Below are positions 1-9,245 of a DNA stretch of 20,787 bases, in pieces. A program made the translations under genes and the position numbers. Source of the DNA: Lachnospiraceae bacterium (GTDB lineage: Bacteria; Bacillota; Clostridia; Lachnospirales; Lachnospiraceae). How positions within the stretch are numbered: position 1 is the stretch's first letter; each line of letters opens with the position of its first letter. The notes under the pieces were generated by a model. That model saw nothing but the letters and a program-made list of their open reading frames with translations, had not been told where the DNA came from and searched no databases. The stretch lies in the NCBI GenBank assembly GCA_009774235.1, contig VSNJ01000061.1, positions 1 to 20,787 of the forward strand. The letters run 5' to 3'.

Positions 1-104
1 CCAGGGAGGACATCACATACTGCTGTTATTTCAAGATTATTGTCTTTAGCTGCTTTTATATGGTTTGCAGAAATCCTTCCGCATCCTATTAATGCATATT
101 TCAT
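1..104 (-). CDS. Gfo/Idh/MocA-family oxidoreductase, N-terminal fragment
   Basis: Only the first 34 codons are present; the gene runs off the left edge. The protein starts MKYALIGCGRISANHIKAA and continues into LEITAVCDV. This is the N-terminal NAD(P)-binding fold of Gfo/Idh/MocA oxidoreductases: a G-x-G-x-I glycine loop followed by an acidic residue (D in AVCD) ending strand 2. The ATG is preceded by AGGAGA six bases upstream. It lies 20 bp behind the FkbM gene on the same strand, so it is almost certainly in the same operon. Inference: with the UDP-GlcNAc-type 6-dehydrogenase two genes upstream it could be a WbpB/WlbA-like enzyme that oxidises a UDP-amino-uronate at C3. The catalytic domain is outside the window, so the substrate is open. 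Confidence 0.8.
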   Translation of the reverse strand, partial: MKYALIGCGRISANHIKAAKDNNLEITAVCDVLP

Positions 105-124
105 TTTTTCTCCTATAATTAACA

Positions 125-1204
125 CTAATTATATTTGCCTCTTATAATTCCTCTTCTAAATTCGGGATTTATATATGTATTTACATCACATAAAAAGCAC
201 ATATAACCACTTGATGGTTCTACAAACATTCCATATTCATGTAACTTATCAGATATCTTTTTTTCATCTCCATGCCTGTGGTATGCACATACTGCACATA
301 TTAAATTATGGTTACTTTTTAATGTAACAGAAGCTCCATCTAAAACTTCAGTTTCACTTCCTTCAACATCCATTTTTATATAATTTATTACTTTTCCTGA
401 AAGTATACTGTCTATAGTTGTTGTATGGTCTGACACATGGTCTGACACATATTTATTTATAATTTCAACTTTATCTGGATAATCTTTAAATGTATAACCA
501 AGCGCCTCTAACCATTCTGGGTCACATTCTGCTATATATATTTTTCTTGCTTTATCAACTACATCCAAGGAAAAATTCCCTTCTGCAGCACCTATATCCA
601 TAACACACATACCTTTTTCCACATTATATCCATCAACTAAATACCGGTGTGGCGACAATTCATCTTGTTCCATACAAATATATCTATAATATTCTATTGA
701 CTTTTCTTTTGTATCCAATGAACGTTTCATATACATTTTTTTACCATTATGTAATATATAAAACAATTTACAGCTAGTATCATATTCACATTCGGCCTTT
801 AATTCTTTATACTTATCTGTATAAACATAATTAAATACATCTAAATCATGTTTTTTAAGATAATACATTATATCCTTAATTTCCTTATCATCTGAATTTT
901 TATAAATATCTTCTAGCTGCTTCTTTATAAAATAATTCATTGTTTCAATATTATACCCCTTTCCATGCAGCTGTTCTTTTACATTCAAAGTACCCTTTTC
1001 TCCTAAACATAATATAAGTTTATCAAAATGTATATTATCTAAATATCCTGTTTCTTTTATTGGAATACCATGAAATGTACCACCTGTTTTTTGTATATCA
1101 TTATCTACTATTGCTAATATTTCATATAAATTATTATCAATACTTTTAATCACTTTATCTGTACGGCTGCATGCTCCCCATAATACAATTTTTTCCTTTT
1201 GCAT
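125..1204 (-). CDS. FkbM-family methyltransferase with N-terminal nucleotide-binding module
   Basis: This 359-residue protein has two parts. Residues 1-90 form a Rossmann-like module (KIVLWGACSRTDKVIKS, then AIVDNDIQKTGG) like those on three neighbouring proteins. Residues about 180-340 are an FkbM-type S-adenosylmethionine-dependent methyltransferase: the SAM-binding loop DIGAAEGN is at 203-210, an acidic residue follows strand 2 (AECDPEW, about 226-231), and the family signature MDVEGSE is at 278-284. FkbM enzymes usually O-methylate sugars or related hydroxyls, so decoration of the glycan built here is a reasonable inference; the acceptor cannot be read from sequence. The ATG has GGAG eight bases upstream. 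A 117-bp gap separates it from the dehydrogenase gene before it, the largest gap in the left operon, with no clear promoter or terminator. Confidence 0.88.
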   Translation of the reverse strand: MQKEKIVLWGACSRTDKVIKSIDNNLYEILAIVDNDIQKTGGTFHGIPIKETGYLDNIHFDKLILCLGEKGTLNVKEQLHGKGYNIETMNYFIKKQLEDIYKNSDDKEIKDIMYYLKKHDLDVFNYVYTDKYKELKAECEYDTSCKLFYILHNGKKMYMKRSLDTKEKSIEYYRYICMEQDELSPHRYLVDGYNVEKGMCVMDIGAAEGNFSLDVVDKARKIYIAECDPEWLEALGYTFKDYPDKVEIINKYVSDHVSDHTTTIDSILSGKVINYIKMDVEGSETEVLDGASVTLKSNHNLICAVCAYHRHGDEKKISDKLHEYGMFVEPSSGYMCFLCDVNTYINPEFRRGIIRGKYN

Positions 1205-1321
1205 ATATTATTCTCCAATTTTCATATAATATATTTAAGATTATTTATGTATAATATAAAACTACTCTTTCTATATTATTGGATACCTGAAATAATCTAT
1301 TTGTTAATAAAAATCCTGCAA

Positions 1322-2635
1322 TTATAAAATTTCTATGTTTTCTCTTACATCCAGATTTTTTGTAACATTTTTAGTATCAAAAATTACTTTTGCATTTTCT
1401 TGTACCATGGCATAATCAACATTAGTATGTGCTGTAGTTATCATTATCAAATCATATAATTGTATAATACTTCCATTAATTTCACTGAGTCCTTTGTTAA
1501 TCCTGCCATTTTTTTTATACTCTTTTATATATGGGTCATAAAAATCTACTTTTGCAAAATTATTTTCCAATTCTTCAATTACACTTATAGCAGGGCTTTC
1601 CCTGTAATCATCTATATCTTGTTTATATGCAATCCCAAGCACTAATATATTTGAACCATTTAAAGCTTTTTTGCTTTTATTCAAAATTTTACTTGTCCTC
1701 TCCACACAATATGCAGGCATCCTGTCATTAATCATCATAGAACTTTCTATCATAGATGTATGAAATCCAAATTCCCGTGCTTTCCATGATAAATAATATG
1801 GATCAAGTGGAATACAATGCCCTCCAAGCCCAGGACCTGGATAAAATGCCTGGAAACCATATGGTTTTGTTTTTGCCGCTTCTATAACTTCCCAGACATT
1901 TATACCCATTTTTTCACAAAGCATTGCAAGTTCATTTACCAGTGCAATATTTACGTTTCTATATGTATTCTCTAGTATCTTTTCCATCTCTGCCACTGCA
2001 GGCGAAGACACTTCCAGGACTTCACCATTTAAAACTGCCCTGTACATTGCAGCAGCAACTTCAGTAGCATCTTTTCCTATACCACCAATAACTTTTGGTG
2101 TATTGCTTGTTTTATAAATCCTATTGCCAGGATCAACTCTTTCTGGTGAAAATGCAAGATAAAAATCTTTTCCACATTCCAGTCCTGAGACATCCTCCAA
2201 AATATATTTCACTAACTCTTCTGTCGTCCCAGGATAAGTAGTTGATTCAAGCACAACAACTGTATCTTTTGTCATATGCCTGGCAATTTCTTCAACAGAC
2301 TGTTTTACATAAGTAATATCTGGCTGCTGGTGTCTGTCCAATGGTGTAGGAACACATATTGCTATAAAATCTATATCCTTTATAAAACCAAAATCATTGG
2401 TTGCTTTTAACATACCAGTTTTAACCAGTTGTGACAGGTCACTGTCAACCACATCACCAATATAATTTTTACCAGCATTAACCATACTTACTTTTTCTTT
2501 TTGTATATCAAAACCTGTTGTTTTAAAACCAGCCTTTGCTTTTTCGACTGCTAGTGGAAGCCCTACATAACCAAGCCCTATTACTCCTACAGTAATATTC
2601 TTATTTTTAATTTTTCCTAACAACTTATTTTTCAT
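1322..2635 (-). CDS. Nucleotide-sugar 6-dehydrogenase (UDP-GlcNAc/WbpA type)
   Basis: A 437-residue member of the UDP-glucose/GDP-mannose dehydrogenase superfamily, which oxidises the C6 hydroxyl of a nucleotide sugar to a carboxylate in two NAD+-dependent steps. The N-terminal domain has VIGLGYVGLPLA (glycine loop near residues 20-25); ICVPTP and ESTTYPGTT follow. The central helix region has ENTYRNVNIALVNELA, and the catalytic cysteine is in GGHCIPLDPYYLSW (about Cys274). The C-terminal UDP-binding domain contains LGIAYKQDIDDYRESPA. PYGFQAFYPGPGLGGHC resembles the UDP-N-acetylglucosamine/WecC-WbpA branch more than plain UDP-glucose dehydrogenases, so a UDP-HexNAcA product is inferred. The reading frame is open to a TTG at 2653, but GGGGAG lies between that TTG and the ATG at 2635, about ten bases before the ATG, so the ATG is chosen. 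Confidence 0.9.
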   Translation of the reverse strand: MKNKLLGKIKNKNITVGVIGLGYVGLPLAVEKAKAGFKTTGFDIQKEKVSMVNAGKNYIGDVVDSDLSQLVKTGMLKATNDFGFIKDIDFIAICVPTPLDRHQQPDITYVKQSVEEIARHMTKDTVVVLESTTYPGTTEELVKYILEDVSGLECGKDFYLAFSPERVDPGNRIYKTSNTPKVIGGIGKDATEVAAAMYRAVLNGEVLEVSSPAVAEMEKILENTYRNVNIALVNELAMLCEKMGINVWEVIEAAKTKPYGFQAFYPGPGLGGHCIPLDPYYLSWKAREFGFHTSMIESSMMINDRMPAYCVERTSKILNKSKKALNGSNILVLGIAYKQDIDDYRESPAISVIEELENNFAKVDFYDPYIKEYKKNGRINKGLSEINGSIIQLYDLIMITTAHTNVDYAMVQENAKVIFDTKNVTKNLDVRENIEIL

Positions 2636-2664
2636 TAAACAAACACTCCCCAAATATATACATT

Positions 2665-4449
2665 TTATATATTTTCTGCCAGCAAGCTGTCAAATACAGA
2701 TGCCAGAACTCCTGTTTCGTATTCCCTGTTGTATTTCACAATTTCCTCTTCATTTAATATAAGACCTCTGTCACCATCATTTTCCCATAATTGATATAAA
2801 TTAAAAATATAATCTTCTATATTTTCTTCATTATCATCATATTCAAAATTACGTCCACATCCTGTTTTATTTAATACTTTTTCTATGACACCACCACCTC
2901 CTGAAAATGCAATAACAGGACGGTGCATCCTTAAATATTCAAAAAGTTTTCCTGTATAAATTATTCCAGCACCAGAATCTCTATATCCAAACAGAACTAA
3001 CAAATCCGAATTCATAGCAGTCTCAATACTATCTATATGGTTTAAATAACCATTATACTGAATAATATTAAAATGGTCTTCCTGGCTAAATTTTTGTTTT
3101 ATCCTGTCATCTATGTATCCATTAAATATCCATTTAATCTTATCCTTTTTTATTTTGCCTGTATTTATCAATTTTGTAATAACCTTTATTAATGTTACAG
3201 AAACCCTTTCATCACGGAATCCTCCGTTATAACATAAACAGAATTTTTCTTGTTTTTCTTTTATCTTTATATTACAAAAATCCAATTCATCATATCCATT
3301 AGTAATACAATAATTTTTTTCTAAAGGTATCTGGTAAAGTATACTGAATTCTTCAATCCATCCTTCAGATGCATGTATTATGGCATCTGAATATTGTACT
3401 AATTCCATCTCCAGTTTTTCCTGAAGTTCTTTGGTATATTTCATATCATTAAAATAAAATTCCCTAAAATAATAATCATTACACGTCCATGGATCCCTAT
3501 AATCCTGCACCCATCTTATACCATATTTCTTTTTTAAATAATATCCCAGAATATATGAACTAAAAGGAACTCCTGTTGTATATACAATATCTATTTTGTT
3601 TATATCTATAATTTGTCCAATATATTTCAAACATTCATTTACCCATATTATACGGTTATCTGGAATTAACCTTGCATCTTTGCTATGTATTATATCAACA
3701 TATTTATCCATCCACTCTTTTGAACATACAACACCAGCATATAAATTGTATATTTCCTGTTGTTCTTTATCAGATAAAAACTCAGGCAGAAATACTTCAT
3801 TATCTATACGTATAACTTTAATATCATCTCTTATTTCCTGGTTAAAGCTTAAATCTTCAATCATTTTTTTATCACTATTCCCTACAGTCAGGACAATAGG
3901 TTCATATCCGTATTTTCTTAAATACTTAACAAATTTCAAAGAACGCTGTACTCCTGCCCCGCCTGCTGGTGGAAATAAATAAGCACAAAATAAAACTTTC
4001 TTCCTTGATCCATTAATATCTATAAATGAATACCTGGAACCATCCAAATTGTCATAGTTATTTTTAAAATCATGCTGGATTTTTTTTATTTCTTCTGGAT
4101 TATAAACTGAGTTTTCAAATAAGTATTTACCATTTATTTTATAAAGCTTATACTGTGAACCTGTTTCACTAAAAGCATCACCTATTAAAAAAAATACTTT
4201 TGTATTTTCAATTCCAATATTATAAAGTTGCTGGGAAATAGCAAAATACCATACACTTGCAATAATAATTTCAGCACCAAAGACTTTTAATAAATCTTTT
4301 GGCGGATATATATTTACACCACAAAATTCTTTTCCCCATTTAGAAGAATCATTATCCGAAAAACCTATAATTTCATACTCTTTTTGTAATAAACGGTATG
4401 CTGATTTTCCTGTCTTTGATGCACCAAATATAATACACTTAGGTTTCAT
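2665..4449 (-). CDS. GT4-like glycosyltransferase with N-terminal nucleotide-binding module
   Basis: A 594-residue cytoplasmic-type protein. Residues 1-95 are a Rossmann-like module (CIIFGASKTGKSAYRLL, GFSDNDSSKWGKEF), the same kind as on the FkbM, GT2 and HAD proteins. From about residue 150 a GT-B glycosyltransferase begins with VLFCAYLFPPAGGAGVQRS, the N-terminal glycine-rich loop typical of GT4-like enzymes. The C-terminal half has YTGKLFEYLRMHRPVIAFSG (about 526-545), the usual nucleotide-sugar-binding region, here K-x-FEYL rather than the E-x7-E pair seen in many GT4 enzymes. It probably adds one sugar of the repeat unit; donor and acceptor are not predictable. AAGGA lies about 11 bases before the ATG. 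It follows the GT2 gene by 71 bp and precedes the dehydrogenase by 29 bp, all on one strand. Confidence 0.87.
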   Translation of the reverse strand: MKPKCIIFGASKTGKSAYRLLQKEYEIIGFSDNDSSKWGKEFCGVNIYPPKDLLKVFGAEIIIASVWYFAISQQLYNIGIENTKVFFLIGDAFSETGSQYKLYKINGKYLFENSVYNPEEIKKIQHDFKNNYDNLDGSRYSFIDINGSRKKVLFCAYLFPPAGGAGVQRSLKFVKYLRKYGYEPIVLTVGNSDKKMIEDLSFNQEIRDDIKVIRIDNEVFLPEFLSDKEQQEIYNLYAGVVCSKEWMDKYVDIIHSKDARLIPDNRIIWVNECLKYIGQIIDINKIDIVYTTGVPFSSYILGYYLKKKYGIRWVQDYRDPWTCNDYYFREFYFNDMKYTKELQEKLEMELVQYSDAIIHASEGWIEEFSILYQIPLEKNYCITNGYDELDFCNIKIKEKQEKFCLCYNGGFRDERVSVTLIKVITKLINTGKIKKDKIKWIFNGYIDDRIKQKFSQEDHFNIIQYNGYLNHIDSIETAMNSDLLVLFGYRDSGAGIIYTGKLFEYLRMHRPVIAFSGGGGVIEKVLNKTGCGRNFEYDDNEENIEDYIFNLYQLWENDGDRGLILNEEEIVKYNREYETGVLASVFDSLLAENI

Positions 4450-4520
4450 ATTTTTATTTTTCCTTCCATCATATATCCATAAAAACTATACTTGTAAACT
4501 TATTTATATACAGATAATAC

Positions 4521-5798
4521 TTATTTGCATTTTCCCATAATACCACTTATATAATCTCTTTCTGCTATTTCAAGTATCCTTTTTTTATTATTAATATCAT
4601 GTTCATATTTCATATTTTCTATTATGCTCCTGATATTTTTTTCACATTCCAAAGTATAAATATCATCTACACCCTTATACTTTTTAGCCAGATATTTATT
4701 ATTTCTGTATATATAATAATATCTGCTGTCAGAATATTTATTAATATATATCTTATAACCATCAATATGTTTAATTTCAACTTCCGCATCATATGTATTA
4801 TGCCTAAGCAATGCATTGTTTACTTTTACAATCTTATATCCTGCCAGCCTTATACGGATACAATATTCATAATCTACCTGGTCTATAAACAGATTCTCAT
4901 CATAACCACCTGTTGCCTCCATTATCCTTAGGTTATTCATTGCACCACTCTGCATGACCTTATCAAAAAAGCTGTAATCTATGTTATAATTCCCATGAAC
5001 TTCACTGCTATTGTAACTGTATGATGGAGATATTATTCCTATATCACTACTGCACATATTACTGTCTGCATACTCTTTCATCTGTCTAAGCATACCTTCT
5101 TCTGCATAACTGTCCTGGTCAAATGTAACCAGCCAGTCCATATCTGCTTCCAAAGCTATCCTGCCTGTTATATTAACAGCTTTTGCTATACCATCATTTA
5201 CACCAGATGATATATATATAACATTGTTTATCTTTTCCAGTTCTGTTTTAAGTGATAAATTTTGTATTTCTGAATTATCATATACATAAACTATTTCTAC
5301 ATCTTTTATATACGATTTAATATTATCTATTACTTCATTTCCTGGATTGTATAAAATACATACAGCAGCTATCCTGTTTTCCCTTTCTTTGCTTAATTTA
5401 TTTTTTCTGCCACTTATAATTTCTTCCATTCCAAGATCACCCAGTATAATATTGTCAATATTTATAACTTCTGCATTTATGCCTTCATTTATTAAAGTTT
5501 CCCTTACATCAACTTCATTAATAGAATTCATTACAAAAATATAATTAACTGGATGTTCTTTGTAATCCATTATTACATGTCCTGTTGGAAGTTTGGTATT
5601 CCAACGTTTTTCATCTATATCAAATGCACAATATATTTTTTCATTTCCAGGATCAAATGTGTACAGGAATGCCTTTCCTCTTGCACCAGCACCCCATACT
5701 GCAATCTTTTTATCTTCTGATAAAATATGTTCTACCAGACTGCAGATAACAGTATATTTTCTCGAAAAATATTTAACGTATATATCTGATATATCCAT
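4521..5798 (-). CDS. GT2 (rhamnosyltransferase-like) glycosyltransferase with N-terminal nucleotide-binding module
   Basis: This 425-residue protein begins with a Rossmann-like module (KKIAVWGAGARGKAFLYTF near residue 30, then FDIDEKRW). From about residue 142 it is a GT-A family 2 glycosyltransferase: RIAAVCILYNPGNEV is the first strand, WLVTFDQDSYAEEGM holds the DQD metal-binding motif (about 227-229), and ATGGYDENLFIDQVDYEYC is the acceptor-side motif. DQDS plus LFIDQVDxEYC is the pattern of bacterial rhamnosyltransferase-like GT2 enzymes, though the sugar cannot be fixed. The frame opens at a TTG (5804), but GAGG is only four bases before it and ten before the ATG at 5798, so the ATG is preferred. 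Gaps of 52 bp (upstream) and 71 bp (downstream) place it inside the operon. Confidence 0.88.
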   Translation of the reverse strand: MDISDIYVKYFSRKYTVICSLVEHILSEDKKIAVWGAGARGKAFLYTFDPGNEKIYCAFDIDEKRWNTKLPTGHVIMDYKEHPVNYIFVMNSINEVDVRETLINEGINAEVINIDNIILGDLGMEEIISGRKNKLSKERENRIAAVCILYNPGNEVIDNIKSYIKDVEIVYVYDNSEIQNLSLKTELEKINNVIYISSGVNDGIAKAVNITGRIALEADMDWLVTFDQDSYAEEGMLRQMKEYADSNMCSSDIGIISPSYSYNSSEVHGNYNIDYSFFDKVMQSGAMNNLRIMEATGGYDENLFIDQVDYEYCIRIRLAGYKIVKVNNALLRHNTYDAEVEIKHIDGYKIYINKYSDSRYYYIYRNNKYLAKKYKGVDDIYTLECEKNIRSIIENMKYEHDINNKKRILEIAERDYISGIMGKCK

Positions 5799-5850
5799 AA
5801 ACAACTTACCTCTTCTAAATAATAAATATTAAACTGTTTCCTGCCCTGTA

Positions 5851-8178
5851 TCATACAGAATATATAACTGGACACCTTCCAGTACCTTTATAGTTCTCTT
5901 TTATAAAAGCACTTATCTCGCTGATAGAAAACAGTGATGTTACTATATATACATCATTTCCCCTGTCCATAGCCTCCCTGAGCCCCATTACTTCTATACC
6001 TTCTTTTCTTGTTCCCCAAAGTGACTCTTTCCTGTCAATAAAACAATTTACATTTATGTTGTATAACCCACATATAAAATAAAACTGCCTTCCATTTTCA
6101 CCAGCACCATAAAGCGCAATTTCACTTACACCATCAGATTGTACTTTTTCAACTACTTCCTGCATAGATTTTGCTATTTCATTTCCTGCACTGTTTTTTA
6201 ATGCCCGGCGTACATAATAATACTCATCTGCAAGTGTCACCACACCTTTTGGCCATACAATGTTATTATCCTGGTATGTATAACTTACATTACATTTATC
6301 AATGAAGTCTTTTCCCTTTTCACGAAGCAGGCTCATGTTTTCATCTGTAATTACCTGTTTCCTGTACATTGTCCCAAAATTAGTGTCGGCTTCCATGCTC
6401 ATTGCAAGTTCTGCCTCACATAATCTTGGCATGTCCACCAGGCGGTGCATTAACATCAATGTTTCCCTGCGTCTTTCTAATGCATCTGCTGCTGCAGCTG
6501 GTTTTCTTTTTGCAAAACAATGGAATGCTTTTTGGAAATCAAGTATCCCTTGGAACGATGCCTTGACCACCTCAGAATTTGCAACCTCCTTATCCTTTAC
6601 AGGTTCAATTTTTCCTTCCATTAAATTTTCCTTGTAGCCAATAGTGCTTCCTTCTGTAGATGATATAAATTTCTCAAGCAGGTCTGCTGTACGGTGTATT
6701 ACAGGTATTAAATCACCATTCTCTGCAAATGTCCCATAATACCCTTCAAAATCCATGCCATCATATACTTTGTCACCTGTAACACCAACTGCCAGGAAAT
6801 GTTTCATCTTGCATTTTATTCCTTCAAGTGAAAGTGCTTTTTCCATCCACATCTGTATACGGCCAAAATACCCTATGTCAATTGTCGCTGCATTGTTAAA
6901 ATCACCAATCTCATGTTTTAAATATCTTACAAGGTATCCCCTCTGTTCCTTTATGTACCTTTCTGATACCTTTATATTGTCTTCTTCTAAAAATCTGCCA
7001 ACCAGATACTCTTTTAATGTAATACCATTCTTCATAACCTTATGGCTGTCTTTCCACCGCATTCCAGCATAATTACTTACATCACTGAACCACTGCCAGT
7101 CCAGTCCCATAAGTTTTACTGACTCCTCCACTGTCAGGTTTCTGGCACCAATCATGTTTTCTATTTCTTCACGGTTTATTTTTTCTATAGAAGGGATATA
7201 TGTAACTTTCCTTGATATATACAAAGGATGTACTTCCAAGTCCATTCTCCTGTATGCAGCCTCTGCTTCAAGCAATTTTCCAAGTATATACCCTTCACGC
7301 ATTAACGGATATATACTCTTTATTCCAAGTTCTTTAAGCCTGCTGCAAACATGGCTGGTAAACATTACTAGAAATGGTCCCACTACTGAAGCACCTGTTT
7401 CGTATGCGTTCCTTTGTATTCCTTCTTTAAACCTGCCAGAGTTATTATAAACAAGCGACTTCCTTAAAGACAGTATCCCAGGCTGTGGCACATTATGACG
7501 TATCCTTTCATAATCATATATACTGTTTAACTTATCAGGTATAGCATCATAATGGACTGCTGACATACCCTTTTTAACAGCCTGCACATAGTCAGAATTC
7601 CTGTTATCACCAATATGCAACATTTTTTCATGTCTTATTCCGGGAAATTTACTAAACAGGACATCAAACAGGCTTCCGTCTTGTTTGCCACACTCTTCCT
7701 CGTTTGAAATAAAAACACCATCAAAGACAGATATGTCAATGCCATTAGCTTTAAGGATATACTTTACTGCTCTGCTACTAAGGTACATATCAGATATAAG
7801 AACTACTTTTTTATCTGCTTCATGCAGACTACGCACATAACCATAAATAAAACCATTTACATAACAACATTCTCTTTCAGTTTCTATTTCAAGTTCCTGC
7901 AGTTTTGTAATATCACTGGCAATACAAACAGGACACTCCTGGTAAATTTCTTCCAGATTCACTTCCCTTGTTTTCTTTTTATTGCGTGCCCTTCTCTCCA
8001 TTTCTATACGGAGCTTTGCAAATTCCTGTGGTGAAATATCTGTAAGCTTTAAATTTCCTGCTGCTTCCCATGTTTTCTCAAACACACCAGATGGCGTGGC
8101 TGTTGTCCTGAACAGCAAAGTATCAAAAATATCAAAACTTACTAAATCATATTCCATAACTGAATTTAAACTTTCCAT
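5851..8178 (-). CDS. HAD-superfamily hydrolase-like protein with C-terminal nucleotide-binding module
   Basis: A 775-residue multidomain protein. Residues 10-220 are a HAD fold: motif I is FDIFDTLLF (Asp16), motif II is VVLISDMYLSS, and the acidic motif is HIGDNRNSD. Motif I has Phe at the +2 position where classical HAD phosphatases have Asp, so phosphatase activity is not certain. The middle (about 240-620) matches the large COG5610-type proteins common in surface polysaccharide loci, including AATIDIGYFGRIQMWM; its function is unknown to me. The last 85 residues (EIALYGAGENGRQFYF, then FIDRKESLWGT) are the Rossmann-like module seen at the N termini of three neighbours. AGGAGGG sits five to six bases before the ATG. 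It lies between tarJ (41 bp) and the GT2 gene (52 bp). A role in glycan assembly is inferred from context. Confidence 0.85.
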   Translation of the reverse strand: MESLNSVMEYDLVSFDIFDTLLFRTTATPSGVFEKTWEAAGNLKLTDISPQEFAKLRIEMERRARNKKKTREVNLEEIYQECPVCIASDITKLQELEIETERECCYVNGFIYGYVRSLHEADKKVVLISDMYLSSRAVKYILKANGIDISVFDGVFISNEEECGKQDGSLFDVLFSKFPGIRHEKMLHIGDNRNSDYVQAVKKGMSAVHYDAIPDKLNSIYDYERIRHNVPQPGILSLRKSLVYNNSGRFKEGIQRNAYETGASVVGPFLVMFTSHVCSRLKELGIKSIYPLMREGYILGKLLEAEAAYRRMDLEVHPLYISRKVTYIPSIEKINREEIENMIGARNLTVEESVKLMGLDWQWFSDVSNYAGMRWKDSHKVMKNGITLKEYLVGRFLEEDNIKVSERYIKEQRGYLVRYLKHEIGDFNNAATIDIGYFGRIQMWMEKALSLEGIKCKMKHFLAVGVTGDKVYDGMDFEGYYGTFAENGDLIPVIHRTADLLEKFISSTEGSTIGYKENLMEGKIEPVKDKEVANSEVVKASFQGILDFQKAFHCFAKRKPAAAADALERRRETLMLMHRLVDMPRLCEAELAMSMEADTNFGTMYRKQVITDENMSLLREKGKDFIDKCNVSYTYQDNNIVWPKGVVTLADEYYYVRRALKNSAGNEIAKSMQEVVEKVQSDGVSEIALYGAGENGRQFYFICGLYNINVNCFIDRKESLWGTRKEGIEVMGLREAMDRGNDVYIVTSLFSISEISAFIKENYKGTGRCPVIYSV

Positions 8179-8219
8179 ACTACCCTCCTTTATTCTGTAT
8201 GTACTTTATTATATCTGCC

Positions 8220-9245
8220 TTAAGCCCTCCATCTGATAACTGTTTTTCCTATCCTGGTCTTTGCATCTTCCTCAAATGCATCTGTAATATCTGCAACACC
8301 ACTAGCCTCTATAACGTTGTTTACAAGGCTTCCAAGATATGCAGGGATACTGCAGTCTTCCTGGTATATTTTAAGTACCCCTTCAAAATCCTCCCTGCCG
8401 CTCCTGCTGCTTCCAAAAATACGTAACCCTTTTTCAAGTACCATTCTTGTATTAATCTTTGGAGGAAACTCAGAAACCCCCATCAATGCCACTGTGCCCT
8501 CCGGACAAATATACTGTATAATCTGCCCGATAGCATCCTCTGCATAATTTCCTCCTACACATTCAACTGCATGGTCAGTTTTAAACCCACCTGGTATACT
8601 GTCTGTAAGCAGCACCTGGTCTGCAAAAGTAAAACGGTCCAGTTTCTCTTCACTAGCACCACATACAGTAACATATGTACCTGGCAGCATCTTTTTTATT
8701 AACAATGTGGTTATATACCCCAGGTTGCCATCACCCCAGACTGCAATATGCCCTTTTCTCTGGTGGGAAAACCCTGCCAGACGTTTTACTGCATGGAAAC
8801 TTACAGAAACCAGTTCAGTAAATGATGCCACATAGCTATCCAGTGTTTCTGGCAATGCCATTACACGCTCTTCTGGCATATATACCAGTTCCTGTGTATA
8901 ACCATCAAAACTACTTGAACGGAAAAGACTGTCTGTACGATAGTTCTCTGCTGTTATGCCATCATTTTTCCCAGGAATATTAGGCATCATTACTACATGT
9001 TGTCCTTCTTTTACCTTTCCAGAAGCAGAATATACAACATGCCCTATCCCTTCATGCACCAATGCCATTGGAAGTTTACTGCGCATTGTTTCTGCTGGCC
9101 GTTTTCCTTGGTAATATCTTTGGTCTGCCTTACATATTGACAGGAAATCAGGACGGACAACTACTGTGTCACTATAAATCTCATTATCTTGGAAACAAGC
9201 TTCAAAACGTTTTATCCCTGCCAGTCTGTATACTTTGTTAAGCAC
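8220..9245 (-). CDS. tarJ: Ribulose-5-phosphate reductase, TarJ-like zinc dehydrogenase
   Basis: A medium-chain zinc dehydrogenase that, in this family, reduces D-ribulose 5-phosphate to D-ribitol 5-phosphate with NADPH, feeding the adjacent TarI to make CDP-ribitol. Seen: SICKADQRYYQGKRP near Cys38, a TarJ hallmark; HEGIGHV (His64, Glu65) as further zinc ligands; and a nucleotide-binding loop WGDGNLGYIT (about 175). The frame opens at 9293, but that would push the start deep into tarI. GGAGG lies eight bases before a GTG at 9245, giving an N terminus MLNKVYRLAG that matches the MINQVYQL-type start I recall for TarJ and a length of 341 residues, usual for the family. GGAGG is only two bases from the ATG at 9251. 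The start overlaps the tarI stop by 8 bp, suggesting translational coupling. Confidence 0.9.
   Translation of the reverse strand: MLNKVYRLAGIKRFEACFQDNEIYSDTVVVRPDFLSICKADQRYYQGKRPAETMRSKLPMALVHEGIGHVVYSASGKVKEGQHVVMMPNIPGKNDGITAENYRTDSLFRSSSFDGYTQELVYMPEERVMALPETLDSYVASFTELVSVSFHAVKRLAGFSHQRKGHIAVWGDGNLGYITTLLIKKMLPGTYVTVCGASEEKLDRFTFADQVLLTDSIPGGFKTDHAVECVGGNYAEDAIGQIIQYICPEGTVALMGVSEFPPKINTRMVLEKGLRIFGSSRSGREDFEGVLKIYQEDCSIPAYLGSLVNNVIEASGVADITDAFEEDAKTRIGKTVIRWRA

Noticed and set aside
3596..3982. Plus-strand open frame of 128 codons opposite the GT4-like gene
   Set aside because: It lies wholly inside a well-supported gene on the other strand, and its product is low-complexity with no recognisable motif.
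6302..7450. Several plus-strand frames opposite the HAD-type gene
   Set aside because: They mirror codons of a strongly supported minus-strand protein and show no domain of their own.
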